Shown piece by piece: positions 27,068-35,607 of a DNA stretch of 64,000 bases. Below the pieces are notes generated by a model, which was not told the DNA's origin, ran no database searches, and saw only the letters and a list, made by a program, of their open reading frames with translations. The first letter of the stretch is position 1. The number at the start of each line of letters is the position of its first letter. The position numbers and the translations under genes are program-made. The DNA is from Variovorax paradoxus (GTDB taxonomy: Bacteria > Pseudomonadota > Gammaproteobacteria > Burkholderiales > Burkholderiaceae_C): contig NZ_CP091716.1 of assembly GCF_022009635.1 (NCBI RefSeq), positions 6,938,501 to 7,002,500 on the forward strand, written 5' to 3'.

Positions 27068-28468
27068 TCAGGCCGCGTCCTCGAACCTGCGCCCTCGTGT
27101 TTCTTCGGCCAGCCAGAGAAAAACGATGCCCGTCAGCAGCAGGAATGCGGCCAGGTAGCAAAACGCCGGAAAGACCGCGTCGACCGTGACCTTCGACGTT
27201 CCCAGCACCAGCCCGAGGCCAAGCGGCCCGACGATCTTCCCCAGGCTTCCCACGCCGTAGGCGGACCCGAGGCCTGTCGCGCGAAGGCGTGACGGCCAGA
27301 TTTCCGCCACATACGGGACCGTCACGGAGAACCCGCCACTGACAAAGAAGTAGGTGGCCATCAGCAGGAGCCAGAAGACGGACACGCCCCCGATGAACGC
27401 GTTGGCGGTGAGGCTGGTCGCGACCAGGAGCGCGGCGCCGACAAAGCCCTGGAGGATCCCGATCAGCCTTCTGCCCGCGCGCTCCGAGACATAGGCAAAG
27501 ATGAGCCGGGCCCCCATGTCGGCCAAGTTGCAGAAGATCAGCAGAAAGGCGGCGTGCGAGGGTGTCGTGTGCAGGATCGCCACGAGCAATGCCGGTGCCC
27601 AGAGGGTCAGGCCGTAGTAGGCCACCTGTGACCCGAGAATGCTGACCCAGCTGACGATGACCTTCCTCGGGTACTGAAAGAGCTCGCGAACCGTCACGCG
27701 GTCGGCGGGCTGATCCTGCGCCTTGGCAGGAACCACGACGCGATCCTCCGATTCATCCAGCGCCCATGCCAGGCTGCGTCGGGCACGCGCTCGTTCGTCT
27801 TTCGAGATGAACCACAGGGGAGACTCCGGAACCCGCCATCCGACGGCAAGAAGCAAGGCGCCCAAGGCGAACCCGATGCCGAAGAGCCCCCGCCAGCCGA
27901 CGGCAGTTCCGAAGAGAAACACGATCGCCGAGCCCAGCATCACGCCGACGGGGATGAAGCTTGCGACCAGGCCCGTGGCGAAGCTGCGCTTCTTTGTCGG
28001 CATGAATTCCTGGAGCAGCGGAATGTTCGTCGAATACATGCCCGTGGCGCCGAAACCCACGAAGAACCGCAGCACGGTCAACCAGATCCAGGCGCCATCG
28101 GGGATCAACGCGAGGGCGCCGGTGCACAGCGTGAACAGTGCAATGGTGCACAGGAACACCGGACGCCTGCCGACACGGTCGGCGATGGCACCGCAGATGA
28201 AGCTGCCGAAGCTCGCACCGATGCCCGCCGAAAGCAGGATGATGGTTGTCTGCCCGACGGACAGTTGCCACGGGCCGACGATGTAGGTGATGACGAAGCT
28301 GATGAGAAAGAAGTCGAGGAAGTCGACCATCTGCGCGAATGCGGACACTCCGACGACGAACTTCTGCCGCGGCGTGAGGGTGTCGCGGTCGTAGAGCGAC
28401 GCAGAGGTGTCGCCTGTTGGCATGTGGGAGAACGAGGCAGGATCGAGCCTCGCACTGACGTGGGCCAT
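27068..28468 (-). CDS. MFS transporter, aromatic-acid/sugar-porter-like
   Basis: This 466-residue protein has twelve predicted helices. The loop motif GAIADRVGRRPVFL between helices 2 and 3 and VSERAGRRLIG in the second half are classic MFS signatures. The overall pattern resembles AAHS or metabolite:H+ symporters (VGVSAFAQMVDFLDFFLISF, SVTVPYVAEIWPSRLRATGLG). The ATG at 28468 has GGAGA 8-12 bases upstream. It is transcribed with the hydrolase and cupin genes upstream on the same strand (62-base gap), suggesting import of a small organic acid or ester processed by those enzymes. The substrate is unknown. Confidence 0.92.
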   Translation of the reverse strand: MAHVSARLDPASFSHMPTGDTSASLYDRDTLTPRQKFVVGVSAFAQMVDFLDFFLISFVITYIVGPWQLSVGQTTIILLSAGIGASFGSFICGAIADRVGRRPVFLCTIALFTLCTGALALIPDGAWIWLTVLRFFVGFGATGMYSTNIPLLQEFMPTKKRSFATGLVASFIPVGVMLGSAIVFLFGTAVGWRGLFGIGFALGALLLAVGWRVPESPLWFISKDERARARRSLAWALDESEDRVVVPAKAQDQPADRVTVRELFQYPRKVIVSWVSILGSQVAYYGLTLWAPALLVAILHTTPSHAAFLLIFCNLADMGARLIFAYVSERAGRRLIGILQGFVGAALLVATSLTANAFIGGVSVFWLLLMATYFFVSGGFSVTVPYVAEIWPSRLRATGLGSAYGVGSLGKIVGPLGLGLVLGTSKVTVDAVFPAFCYLAAFLLLTGIVFLWLAEETRGRRFEDAA

Positions 28469-28530
28469 TTTTTTGTCTCCGAGCTATTTTTGGTTGGAAT
28501 GCCTGCGCCCACGGGCGCCCGGCGCGATGC

Positions 28531-29331
28531 CTAGCGGGCAACAGCCTTCGAGATCGCCTGCGCGAACGCATCGGGCGTGAGGATTGCGGGGTAGTGGCCA
28601 CCGCCACGGAGGTTGTACAGCGTGCTGCCGCGATACCGCTCTCGCAGTGCCTTGCGGGCATCAGGCGGGACGACGGGGTCGTCGTCGGCATCGATGACGA
28701 CGATGCGCTCCGGCGGCAAGGGAACGATCCGCGCCGGTTGGCAAAGCGCCAGCGCCATGGCTCGGCTCTTCAAGGTGGCGAACGGCTGCCGGGTTCCGAT
28801 CATCGTTTTCAGGAGCGTCTTGACTTCGTTCGGGCGCGCCGACGCTTCGCTCTGCGGAACGAGCCAGCCGGGGAGTTCGCTGGCCACCACCTCCGGCGCC
28901 AGCCTGGCCAGCTCCTCCGGCGAGGGCAGCGCGCGCTGGATCTGCGATGCATCGAAGAAGGTGCTCGCCAGGAACAGCATGCCAACCCGGTCGGGATGCT
29001 TTGCGGCGAACACCTGGGCGAGGAACCCGAACAGCGAGGACCCGAGCAGGTTCACCTTGGCGAGCCCGAGCACGTCGAGCAGTTCCTCCAGCCCGTCGGC
29101 CAGGCGGTCGATTTCCGACCAGGCCGGCGGCGTCACCGTGATGCAGTTGATGCGTCCGTCGAGATCAAGGGCCGTCTTGTAGAAAACATCCGCTGTCCCT
29201 TGCGCGCCCGGCAGCAGCATCAGGTGCACCGCGGCCGGCGAGGTCTGGCGAACGCGCCATTCCGCGCCGCCCACACCGATGAGCCGTTCAGGAAAGCGCG
29301 CCTGGAATTGCGCCAGCCGCTCGATGCTCAC
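28531..29331 (-). CDS. Alpha/beta hydrolase with atypical nucleophile elbow
   Basis: This 266-residue protein has the alpha/beta-hydrolase fold. The nucleophile region reads NLLGSSLFGFLAQ, with the probable catalytic Ser after Gly-Ser, but Phe occupies the fifth position where GxSxG has Gly. The acid is likely in VIDADDDPVVPP and the His in GGGHYPAIL. The oxyanion strand is near HLMLLPGAQGTAD. It starts at a GTG (29331) that overlaps the cupin stop (GTGA), so the two are translationally coupled. A role as C-C or ester hydrolase acting with the cupin protein is inferred. Confidence 0.88.
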   Translation of the reverse strand: MSIERLAQFQARFPERLIGVGGAEWRVRQTSPAAVHLMLLPGAQGTADVFYKTALDLDGRINCITVTPPAWSEIDRLADGLEELLDVLGLAKVNLLGSSLFGFLAQVFAAKHPDRVGMLFLASTFFDASQIQRALPSPEELARLAPEVVASELPGWLVPQSEASARPNEVKTLLKTMIGTRQPFATLKSRAMALALCQPARIVPLPPERIVVIDADDDPVVPPDARKALRERYRGSTLYNLRGGGHYPAILTPDAFAQAISKAVAR

Positions 29332-29894
29332 GAAGCCACCTGCTCGGCGGCGAGATGCCTGGCATCGGCGTGCCGAGATATCTCGGCCACGGCTTCCGGC
29401 GACCATTCGACGACGGGAGCCTCGCCGGAGATGATGGCAAAGAGCGTGCCTTCCGACTCGCCGTCCGGTGCGCTCAGGCATTCGAAACGGCGCTGGACGC
29501 CCACGGGGACGGCGATGAAGTCCAGCGGGTCCAGGACGACGCCGGTCGTTCCCTCCGCCCCTTCCCACTCCACCTTCCATCGGCCGGCGACCGGCATGAA
29601 ACTCTCGCTGGTGTCGTGGGCATGCATCAGGACGCCGCAACCCGGACGCGCCTTCACGAACGCCGCGCCGAATCCGGTGCTGAGGTGCGCGATCCTGGGC
29701 ACCACCGCGTCGCCGAACGGCGAGTATTCCTCCTCGCCCTTGGGCTGGACGAAGCCCAGCACGTTGTAGAAGGTCCGGTTGCAGCTCGGCAGTTCCATGT
29801 CGGGCAGGCCGGTGCTGACGCCGCTCAGTTCCTTGAAACGCGCGACACCCTTGAGCACTTCGGCGCGGGCGGGTTTGATGATCTCGATGGTCAT
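29328..29894 (-). CDS. Cupin-domain protein
   Basis: This 188-residue protein has one cupin barrel. GCGVLMHAHDTSESFMPVAG gives a His-x-His with a downstream Glu for metal binding, and the second motif region is DPLDFIAVPVGVQRRFECLS. Cupins of this size are often dioxygenases, isomerases or sensors. It is coupled to the hydrolase and lies upstream of the MFS gene, divergent from a LysR regulator. The start at 29894 has AGGAG 7-11 bases upstream. The substrate is unknown. Confidence 0.88.
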   Translation of the reverse strand: MTIEIIKPARAEVLKGVARFKELSGVSTGLPDMELPSCNRTFYNVLGFVQPKGEEEYSPFGDAVVPRIAHLSTGFGAAFVKARPGCGVLMHAHDTSESFMPVAGRWKVEWEGAEGTTGVVLDPLDFIAVPVGVQRRFECLSAPDGESEGTLFAIISGEAPVVEWSPEAVAEISRHADARHLAAEQVAS

Positions 29895-30070
29895 GGGGTC
29901 TCCTGTGGATGGCTGGCGGGAAGTCTCGGAGAGCACGGAAAGAGAGACAACATGGAGACGGAGATACGCGTATGCGAATTTCCGATAGTGGGTGGCGGCT
30001 GCCCGGGCTGCGGAGCCACACTCCCGCGTCGCCTTCAACGATCGACGACGAGCCGCTATAGGATTCCCGA
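29895..30070. promoter_or_regulatory. Divergent control region between cupin operon and LysR gene
   Basis: This 176-base intergenic region contains a perfect 10-base palindrome ATACGCGTAT (29964-29973). Overlapping its right half is TAT, 11 bases, ATA (from TATGCGAATTTCCGATA), which fits the LysR T-N11-A binding consensus. This is where the divergent LysR protein would be expected to act. Confidence 0.5.
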
Positions 30071-31024
30071 ATGCCCCTGCCCCACTCCCTGCTGAAGATC
30101 GATCTGCACATGCTGGCCTGCCTCGAAGCTCTCATTGCCGAGAGGTCCGTGACGCGCGCGGCGGAAAGAATGGAGATCAGCCAGCCCGCGATGAGCACGG
30201 TGCTCGGGCGGCTCAGAGAGGCCCTGCGCGATCCCCTCCTCGTTCGAACGGCCCGCGGGATGGTGCCGACACCTCGGGGCGAGGAGCTCGCCGGCGTCGT
30301 GCGCTTTCACCTTCGCGGACTCACCGCCGAGTTGATGGAGAGCGAACCCTTCGACCCCACGACGGCACGGGCGAGCGTCAGTATCGCTACGACCGATTTC
30401 ACGGGCGTGCTGCTTCTTCCGCGCGTGCTGGCGCGTCTTCGGCAAGAGGCACCGGGCATCCGCATTCATGTTCGTTTGCCGGACCCGAACCACATACGGG
30501 AGTGGCTGGAGGAAGGCGAATGCGACATTGCCATCGGCCTTTTCCCGGATCTGGCCGAAGGACTGAGGGTTTCGGAACTCTTCGAGGACCCGTTGAGCTG
30601 CATCGTCAGCCGGACACATCCGACGATCCGTGGAACCCTCAGCCTCGCCCAGTACATGGAGTGTTCTCACATCGTGTTCGGGTCACCGTTTGCTCCGATC
30701 TCCACCGTGGACCAGGCCATCGATCGCGCCCTGTCTGCGTTGGGTCTGGTGAGGAAAGTAAGCGTGCAGCTGGCTTCCATCCTGCTCCCGCCGCATGTCG
30801 CGGCGCAAACCGACCTGATCGCCACGACGCCAACGCGGCTTGCGAAGTACTTTTCGAACATCCTGCCCGTGCGCGTGTTCGATCCTCCCTTCGAAATTCC
30901 CGATCTTCGCTTCTCTCTGGTCTGGCACGAAAGAACGCATCGCATGGGGCCCCATCACTTCGTGCGCAGCCTCGTACGCGATATCGCGACCAGTCCCGGC
31001 GAAATCCTGCAAACCGTACCGTGA
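30071..31024 (+). CDS. LysR-family transcriptional regulator
   Basis: This is a 317-residue LysR protein. The DNA-binding domain includes RSVTRAAERMEISQPAMSTV and LRDPLLVRTARGMVPTPRGE. The effector domain opens with ARASVSIATTDFTGVLLLPR, in the NodD/NahR/LinR-like subgroup style. It is divergent from the cupin-hydrolase-MFS operon and is its probable activator. Unusually, its stop overlaps the GTG start of a secreted DUF1566 protein by 4 bases, so the regulator and that protein are translationally coupled. Confidence 0.93.
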   Translation: MPLPHSLLKIDLHMLACLEALIAERSVTRAAERMEISQPAMSTVLGRLREALRDPLLVRTARGMVPTPRGEELAGVVRFHLRGLTAELMESEPFDPTTARASVSIATTDFTGVLLLPRVLARLRQEAPGIRIHVRLPDPNHIREWLEEGECDIAIGLFPDLAEGLRVSELFEDPLSCIVSRTHPTIRGTLSLAQYMECSHIVFGSPFAPISTVDQAIDRALSALGLVRKVSVQLASILLPPHVAAQTDLIATTPTRLAKYFSNILPVRVFDPPFEIPDLRFSLVWHERTHRMGPHHFVRSLVRDIATSPGEILQTVP

Positions 31025-32277
31025 CATCTCGGCCCCTTCATGCGCTGACCACAGCGATCCTCGTGGCGGGGTTTCTCGCCACGCCCGCGGCTGCGCAGCT
31101 GCGCGCAGCCAGCGCCGGTCCGGCAACGGTGAAGGTTCCACCCACCGGCGCGCGCGTGTGCGTGGGCCTGCAGCAGGACGGCTGGCCGGCACCGCAGGCG
31201 TGCTCGGAGGCTGGACCGCTGACCCTGATCTCCAAACAGGACGGCATGTTGCGGGCGGGCGAACCCGACTACGAAGCGATCGCCGGCCAGCCCTTGACCT
31301 CGTGCGTGCGCGATCGGGTGTCCGGCCTGATCTGGGAGGGCAAGCCAGACAGCGGCAAGCTGGCGTGGATGAGGACGCAGGCCGGGCCGAAGGGCACCGG
31401 CATGCTGACCGACACCTACGGCCCGCACAACCACCCGGCGCCGGGCAGCCGGGCCAATACCGACGCCTACTCCTACCATGGAGATGGCCGACCGGGCGAC
31501 GCAATGGCCTATGTGGCGCAGGTGAACGCGATGGGGTTGTGTGGATTCACCGATTGGCGCCTGCCCACGGTGGCCGAACTGCATGGACTGGTCGATCTGG
31601 GAGAACTGGTCGATGCACGGTCCACGCAGTGGCCGGCCGAACGCGCCGCCGTCGATGGACGATGGCTTCCGAACACAGTGCCGGGGAACTACCTGAGCGC
31701 CGAGCCGGACGACGAGAACCGCATGTGGTGCGTGAGCTTCGCGGCCGGATTTGTCTATAGCTGCAATCGCAGGATGGAAAGAAAGCCGCAGCCGTTGTTC
31801 GTGCGCCTTGTGCGCGGCCCCCAAGTACCGGAAACGGGACGCTGGCGCGAGGTACCGGACAAGCACGGCGTACCTGGCGGCGTGGTCGAGGACCGCTACA
31901 CCGGTCTGGCATGGCGCCGCTGCGAGGAACCTCAGGCATGGAATGGCGAACGCTGCACCGGGACGGCCAGGCGCTATGACTATGTGCAAGCCCTGCAACT
32001 TGCCAGCGCGCAAACGGGCTGGCGCCTTCCGACGATCAAGGAGGTGAACAGCCTTGCAGAGCGTTGGTTCAAGAAACAGGACATTCCCGCTGCCGATTTC
32101 CCGTCGTCCGGCACGCAACCTCTGCACGAGGGCTACTGGTCCTCCACCGTCTGCAGCGGCGGCTCTGCAACACCGCAAGCCCGCGCGTGGATCAGAGGGT
32201 GGGCGCTGGGGAATGGAGGGGATATCTCCTGCGAGGCGCGTCTCATGCGCCTCGGGGTTCGGCTCGTGCGAGAGTGA
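31021..32277 (+). CDS. Secreted DUF1566 (Lcl C-terminal domain) protein, two repeats
   Basis: This 418-residue protein has an N-terminal signal peptide (ALTTAILVAGFLATPAAAQ). Two copies of the Lcl/DUF1566 domain follow: the first carries LCGFTDWRLPTVAELHGLVD, the second QTGWRLPTIKEVNSLAERW, each with conserved WR-LPT and paired cysteines nearby. DUF1566 proteins are secreted or surface proteins, some linked to attachment and C-type-lectin-like folds; function here is unknown. The GTG at 31021 overlaps the LysR stop (GTGA), and the signal peptide begins right there, supporting that start. Confidence 0.85.
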   Translation: MTSRPLHALTTAILVAGFLATPAAAQLRAASAGPATVKVPPTGARVCVGLQQDGWPAPQACSEAGPLTLISKQDGMLRAGEPDYEAIAGQPLTSCVRDRVSGLIWEGKPDSGKLAWMRTQAGPKGTGMLTDTYGPHNHPAPGSRANTDAYSYHGDGRPGDAMAYVAQVNAMGLCGFTDWRLPTVAELHGLVDLGELVDARSTQWPAERAAVDGRWLPNTVPGNYLSAEPDDENRMWCVSFAAGFVYSCNRRMERKPQPLFVRLVRGPQVPETGRWREVPDKHGVPGGVVEDRYTGLAWRRCEEPQAWNGERCTGTARRYDYVQALQLASAQTGWRLPTIKEVNSLAERWFKKQDIPAADFPSSGTQPLHEGYWSSTVCSGGSATPQARAWIRGWALGNGGDISCEARLMRLGVRLVRE

Positions 32278-32393
32278 TTTGCAAAGGGCATTCTTCTCCG
32301 CACGCAGACAGGGGTGTCGACTTGGGCGGCAGCACTCAAACGGATTGCCGCCGCTCAGCCGACACAAGTCAACCAGCACCTGCCAAGAATCCA

Positions 32394-32765
32394 ATGAACG
32401 ATCAACTTCAACCCGCTTTTGTGACTGCCACCGAAGCCGACTGGCTGCTTTCCTTGCCGTCAAATCGGCGCGTGCTGTTTCTGGCGTCACTGGGCCATGC
32501 TCTGACTGTCGCGGCCCGCGACGCGTACATCCCTCAGACTGCGGAGGTGTCGAAGCCGCGGCAACTCAGGCGCATCAACGAGATCCAGCATCGCGTTCTC
32601 GCATGTCAGTACGAACTGCTGACTGGAAAGGCCAGCGAGAGCTTTCAACGATCCATCGCCGAACTTGTCCTTGATCAGCCCGAGCGTGAATTCAGGGATC
32701 TCATCGCGTGGGCATGGCGCCATGCAAAGCAGCGAGAAGCGGTGGCGACTTGGTCACTGAATTGA
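32394..32765 (+). CDS. Hypothetical protein, 123 residues
   Basis: This is a soluble, helical, polar protein of unknown family, starting MNDQLQPAFVTATEADW and including RRVLFLASLGHALTVAARDA and LRRINEIQHRVLACQYELL. Codon use is that of a real gene. No signal, membrane segment or catalytic motif is seen. It lies 116 bases after the DUF1566 gene and ahead of a short broken regulator fragment on the other strand. A convincing ribosome-binding site is lacking at 32394. Confidence 0.65.
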   Translation: MNDQLQPAFVTATEADWLLSLPSNRRVLFLASLGHALTVAARDAYIPQTAEVSKPRQLRRINEIQHRVLACQYELLTGKASESFQRSIAELVLDQPEREFRDLIAWAWRHAKQREAVATWSLN

Positions 32766-32891
32766 GGGGCGTGCGGCAACGATCGCATCGCGGTGGCGCG
32801 ACCGACTGCGTTGGGCCGACGCAGCGTTTCGCACATGGTCAGACCCTTCCCAAGGCCCTGTACGTCGATTGCGGCGCAATCCGCCTGAATT

Positions 32892-33043
32892 TCAGGCCAC
32901 GTGCAGTCGTGTGACGAGGCTGGCGCTGGCCTTGCGCAGCGCTGGCAGAAACGTTTCGTGCACCTCGGCGAGCGTCATGCGCTCCGCGTCGTCGAGCGAC
33001 GCGCCGACGCCGGCGAACTCTGCGTGAGACGCCCCTTGCGTCG
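32892..33043 (-). pseudogene. 3' fragment of a regulator gene, possibly IclR family
   Basis: Directly after the mandelate-racemase-like stop codon, on the same strand but in another frame, about 50 codons with good coding bias run without a start codon to a TGA at 32892. The end reads SLDDAERMTLAEVHETFLPA, then a final helix LRKASASLVTRLHVA. The helix-rich ending after 'DDAERMT' is reminiscent of IclR effector domains, but the family call is weak. It looks like the tail left after a deletion that joined the operon to a former neighbour. Confidence 0.4.
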
Positions 33044-34120
33044 TCAAAGAGCGTACTGGGCCACCGCGCGCTCGTTCCAGGCAATGCCGGTCCCAGGCAG
33101 CTCAGGGCACTTGGCGAAACCCTCCTCGAAGCGCAGTCCACCGTCGAGTACGGGACCGGCAAGGTCCATGCGCTCCAGCCAGTGTGCCGTCGGCGTCACG
33201 GACAGGAGGTGGGCACTGACCTCCTGAAAGATATGGCTGGACATCGGAATCCCGGCAGCCTGTCCCAGCGCCGCGGCGCGCATCCAGCCGGTGACGCCGC
33301 CGATCTTCATGGCATCGGGCATGGCGAGGTCGCAAGCGCCGGCAGCCAACGCAAGTTGCATCTGCTCGGGACCGCACCAGTTCTCTCCCATCTGTATCGG
33401 CAGTCCCGCCGACCGCAGGCGTGCATGTCCGGCGAGGTCCTCCTGAATGATGGGCTCCTCGATCCATGAGATGCCTTCGTCGGCCAAGGCACGGATCCGG
33501 CGGGCCGCCTCGGGGGCCGTCAAACCCTGGTTGTAGTCGGCCATGAGTTCGACGCCCTGGCCGATCGCTTGCCTGAGCGCGCGCACGACCTCCAGGTCGC
33601 GCTCGAGTGTCGGGTAGCCGATCTTCGTCTTGATCGCGCGAAAGCCCTGCGACACGGACTTGCGCGCGCGCAGCACGCCGACCTCCTGTCCGTCCATGCT
33701 GTGGCTGTCGTATGCCGGAATCTGTTTGGGCGTGCCGCCGAGCAACGTGACAAGCGGAACGCCTTGATGAACGGCGAGCGCGTCCCACAAGGCCATGTCG
33801 AGACCGGCGCAGGCCATCGCCGTCATCCCCGTCTTGCCGAGAAGGCGCAGTCGCCCGGCAAAGTACGCGTCGATGTCCAGCGGTGCCACGGGCCGCCCGA
33901 CGATGGCACTGCCCAGCGTCTCGACCAGGCACCTCGTCGCCGCGAGCGCGAGCGGCGTGTAGGTGAACACGTAGGCCCGTCCCGTCACACCCACGTTCGT
34001 CTCGAGGTCTATCAACACCAGCGGCGATGTCGCGACCACGCCCACGCTGGTGCGCACCGGGTACTCCAGCGGGACATTGACGGCGCGCGCCCTGACGCCC
34101 TTGATCTTCAGCTCGCTCAT
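33044..34120 (-). CDS. mdlA: Mandelate racemase-like enolase-superfamily enzyme
   Basis: This 358-residue protein is close to Pseudomonas putida mandelate racemase over its whole length (recalled sequence, 359 residues). Catalytic and metal residues are present at matching positions: Lys164 and Lys166 (AIKTKIGY), Asp195 (MADYNQG), Glu221 (WIEEP), Glu246 (QMGENW), Asp269 (MPDAMKIGG), His296 (SSHIFQE) and Glu316 (HWLERMD). It would interconvert (R)- and (S)-mandelate or a substituted analogue by 1,1-proton transfer with Mg2+. It is the last gene of the 10.4-kb operon, 7 bases after livF, with an S-mandelate-dehydrogenase-like gene in the same operon. A relative with another acid-sugar substrate is possible but less likely given this motif match. 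Confidence 0.88.
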   Translation of the reverse strand: MSELKIKGVRARAVNVPLEYPVRTSVGVVATSPLVLIDLETNVGVTGRAYVFTYTPLALAATRCLVETLGSAIVGRPVAPLDIDAYFAGRLRLLGKTGMTAMACAGLDMALWDALAVHQGVPLVTLLGGTPKQIPAYDSHSMDGQEVGVLRARKSVSQGFRAIKTKIGYPTLERDLEVVRALRQAIGQGVELMADYNQGLTAPEAARRIRALADEGISWIEEPIIQEDLAGHARLRSAGLPIQMGENWCGPEQMQLALAAGACDLAMPDAMKIGGVTGWMRAAALGQAAGIPMSSHIFQEVSAHLLSVTPTAHWLERMDLAGPVLDGGLRFEEGFAKCPELPGTGIAWNERAVAQYAL

Positions 34121-34127
34121 CTCGTCC

Positions 34128-34847
34128 TCACAGTCCCAGGTAGGCAGATCGGACCCGCTCGTCGTCCTGCAGCCTTTGCGCCGGGCCTTCCAGCGTCATC
34201 TTTCCTGTTTCCAGCACGTAGCCTCGGTCGGCGATGGCCAAGGCGGCACGCGCGTTCTGCTCGACCAGCAGGATCGGCGTTCCCGCGTCCTTCAGTTCCT
34301 TGATCACCCGAAAGATGTCGCGCACGAGCAAGGGGGCCAGGCCCATCGAGGGCTCGTCGAGAAGAAGGGCCTTGGGCGCGCTCATGAGTGCCCGTGCCAT
34401 TGCCAGCATCTGTTGCTGGCCTCCGGACAGCGTGCCCGCCGGCAGGTCCTTCTTCTGCTTCAGGACCGGGAAAAGGTCGTACATCCGGCGCATGCGTTCG
34501 TCGGCCGCCTCGCGGTGGACGAACGCACCCAGGCGCAGGTTGTCCTGCACGCTCAGGGGCCCGAAAACCTGCCGGCCCTCGAGAACCTGCGCCAGGCCCA
34601 TGCGAACCCTGATGTCGGGCGATGACCGGGAGATGTCCTGCCCGAGAAACCGGACGCGGCCGGCGCGCGAGGGCAAGAGACCGGAGATGGTGCGCAGGAG
34701 CGTCGTCTTTCCCGCACCATTGGCACCCACCAGCGCCACCAGTTCCCCGGCATCCAGCCGGATCGACACCCCATGCAGCGCCTCGATCCGGCCATAGCCC
34801 GCGCGCAGGTCCTCGACTTCGAGGATCGTGGAATTGCTGTTCTTCAT
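34128..34847 (-). CDS. livF: Branched-chain-type ABC transporter ATPase (LivF)
   Basis: This 239-residue ABC ATPase has Walker A GANGAGKTT, signature LSGGQQQMLAMARAL and Walker B ALLLDEPSMGLAP, in the LivF pattern (ILEVEDLRAGYGRIEALHGV). It energises import together with LivG, LivH and LivM. An upstream GTG at 34871 is possible, but the ATG at 34847 opens the conserved region. It lies 10 bases after livG in the mandelate-type operon, so the transported solute is probably an aromatic 2-hydroxy acid, not an amino acid (inference from context). Confidence 0.93.
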   Translation of the reverse strand: MKNSNSTILEVEDLRAGYGRIEALHGVSIRLDAGELVALVGANGAGKTTLLRTISGLLPSRAGRVRFLGQDISRSSPDIRVRMGLAQVLEGRQVFGPLSVQDNLRLGAFVHREAADERMRRMYDLFPVLKQKKDLPAGTLSGGQQQMLAMARALMSAPKALLLDEPSMGLAPLLVRDIFRVIKELKDAGTPILLVEQNARAALAIADRGYVLETGKMTLEGPAQRLQDDERVRSAYLGL

Positions 34848-34857
34848 GTTGCCGGTC

Positions 34858-35607
34858 TCACTCCTGTGCACCGAGGTAGGCCGCGATCACCTCCGGGTTG
34901 GCCCGGACCGTGGCTGCATTGCCTTCGGCAAGTTTCTTGCCCTGGTCCATCACGACGATGTGATCGGAAATGCTCATGACCATCTTCATGTCATGCTCGA
35001 CCAGCAGAACGGTCACACCATCCTGCGCGATGCGCCGGATGAGCTTCGTCATCTCGTGGGTCTCGCTGTCATTCAGGCCCGCTGCCGGCTCGTCGAGCAG
35101 CAGCAGGCGTGGCCGGGCCTGCAGCGCCCGGGCGATCTCCAGACGCTTGAGCACCCCGAACGACAGTTCGGTCGCATGCGCATGCCGATAGGCGCCCACG
35201 CCGACGAAGTCCATCGCCTGCGCCGACTCGTCGCGCAGCCGGGCGTCGGCCGCTCGCGTCAAGCCGAGCAGCGATCCCAGGATGCCCGAGCGGCAGCGCA
35301 GGTGCGCGCCAAGCATGACGTTCTCCAGAGCCGTCATGTTCATGCAGATCTGGAGATTCTGAAACGTGCGGCTCATGCCCATGCGCGCCAGTTGATCCGG
35401 CGCGGCACCGCCGATGTCCTCGGCGTCGAGCCTGACGGCGCCGGAGGTCGGCGTGTAGACGCCGCTGATCAGGTTGAAAAGCGTCGTTTTGCCCGCACCA
35501 TTCGGCCCGATCACGGCGTGCACGTGGCCTTTCTGCACGGCAAAGCTCACATCGGAGACCGCGGCGACACCGCCGAAGGTGCGCGTGAGCCGTTCTACGG
35601 TCAGCAT
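34858..35607 (-). CDS. livG: Branched-chain-type ABC transporter ATPase (LivG)
   Basis: This 249-residue ATPase has Walker A GPNGAGKTT, the LivG-type SRTFQNLQICMNMTALENVM segment, a modified signature ELSFGVLKRLEIARAL (LSFG in place of LSGG) and Walker B LLLLDEPAAGLN. The LSFG variant is common in LivG. The ATG at 35607 overlaps the livM stop by one base (TGATG), so the genes are translationally coupled. Confidence 0.93.
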   Translation of the reverse strand: MLTVERLTRTFGGVAAVSDVSFAVQKGHVHAVIGPNGAGKTTLFNLISGVYTPTSGAVRLDAEDIGGAAPDQLARMGMSRTFQNLQICMNMTALENVMLGAHLRCRSGILGSLLGLTRAADARLRDESAQAMDFVGVGAYRHAHATELSFGVLKRLEIARALQARPRLLLLDEPAAGLNDSETHEMTKLIRRIAQDGVTVLLVEHDMKMVMSISDHIVVMDQGKKLAEGNAATVRANPEVIAAYLGAQE

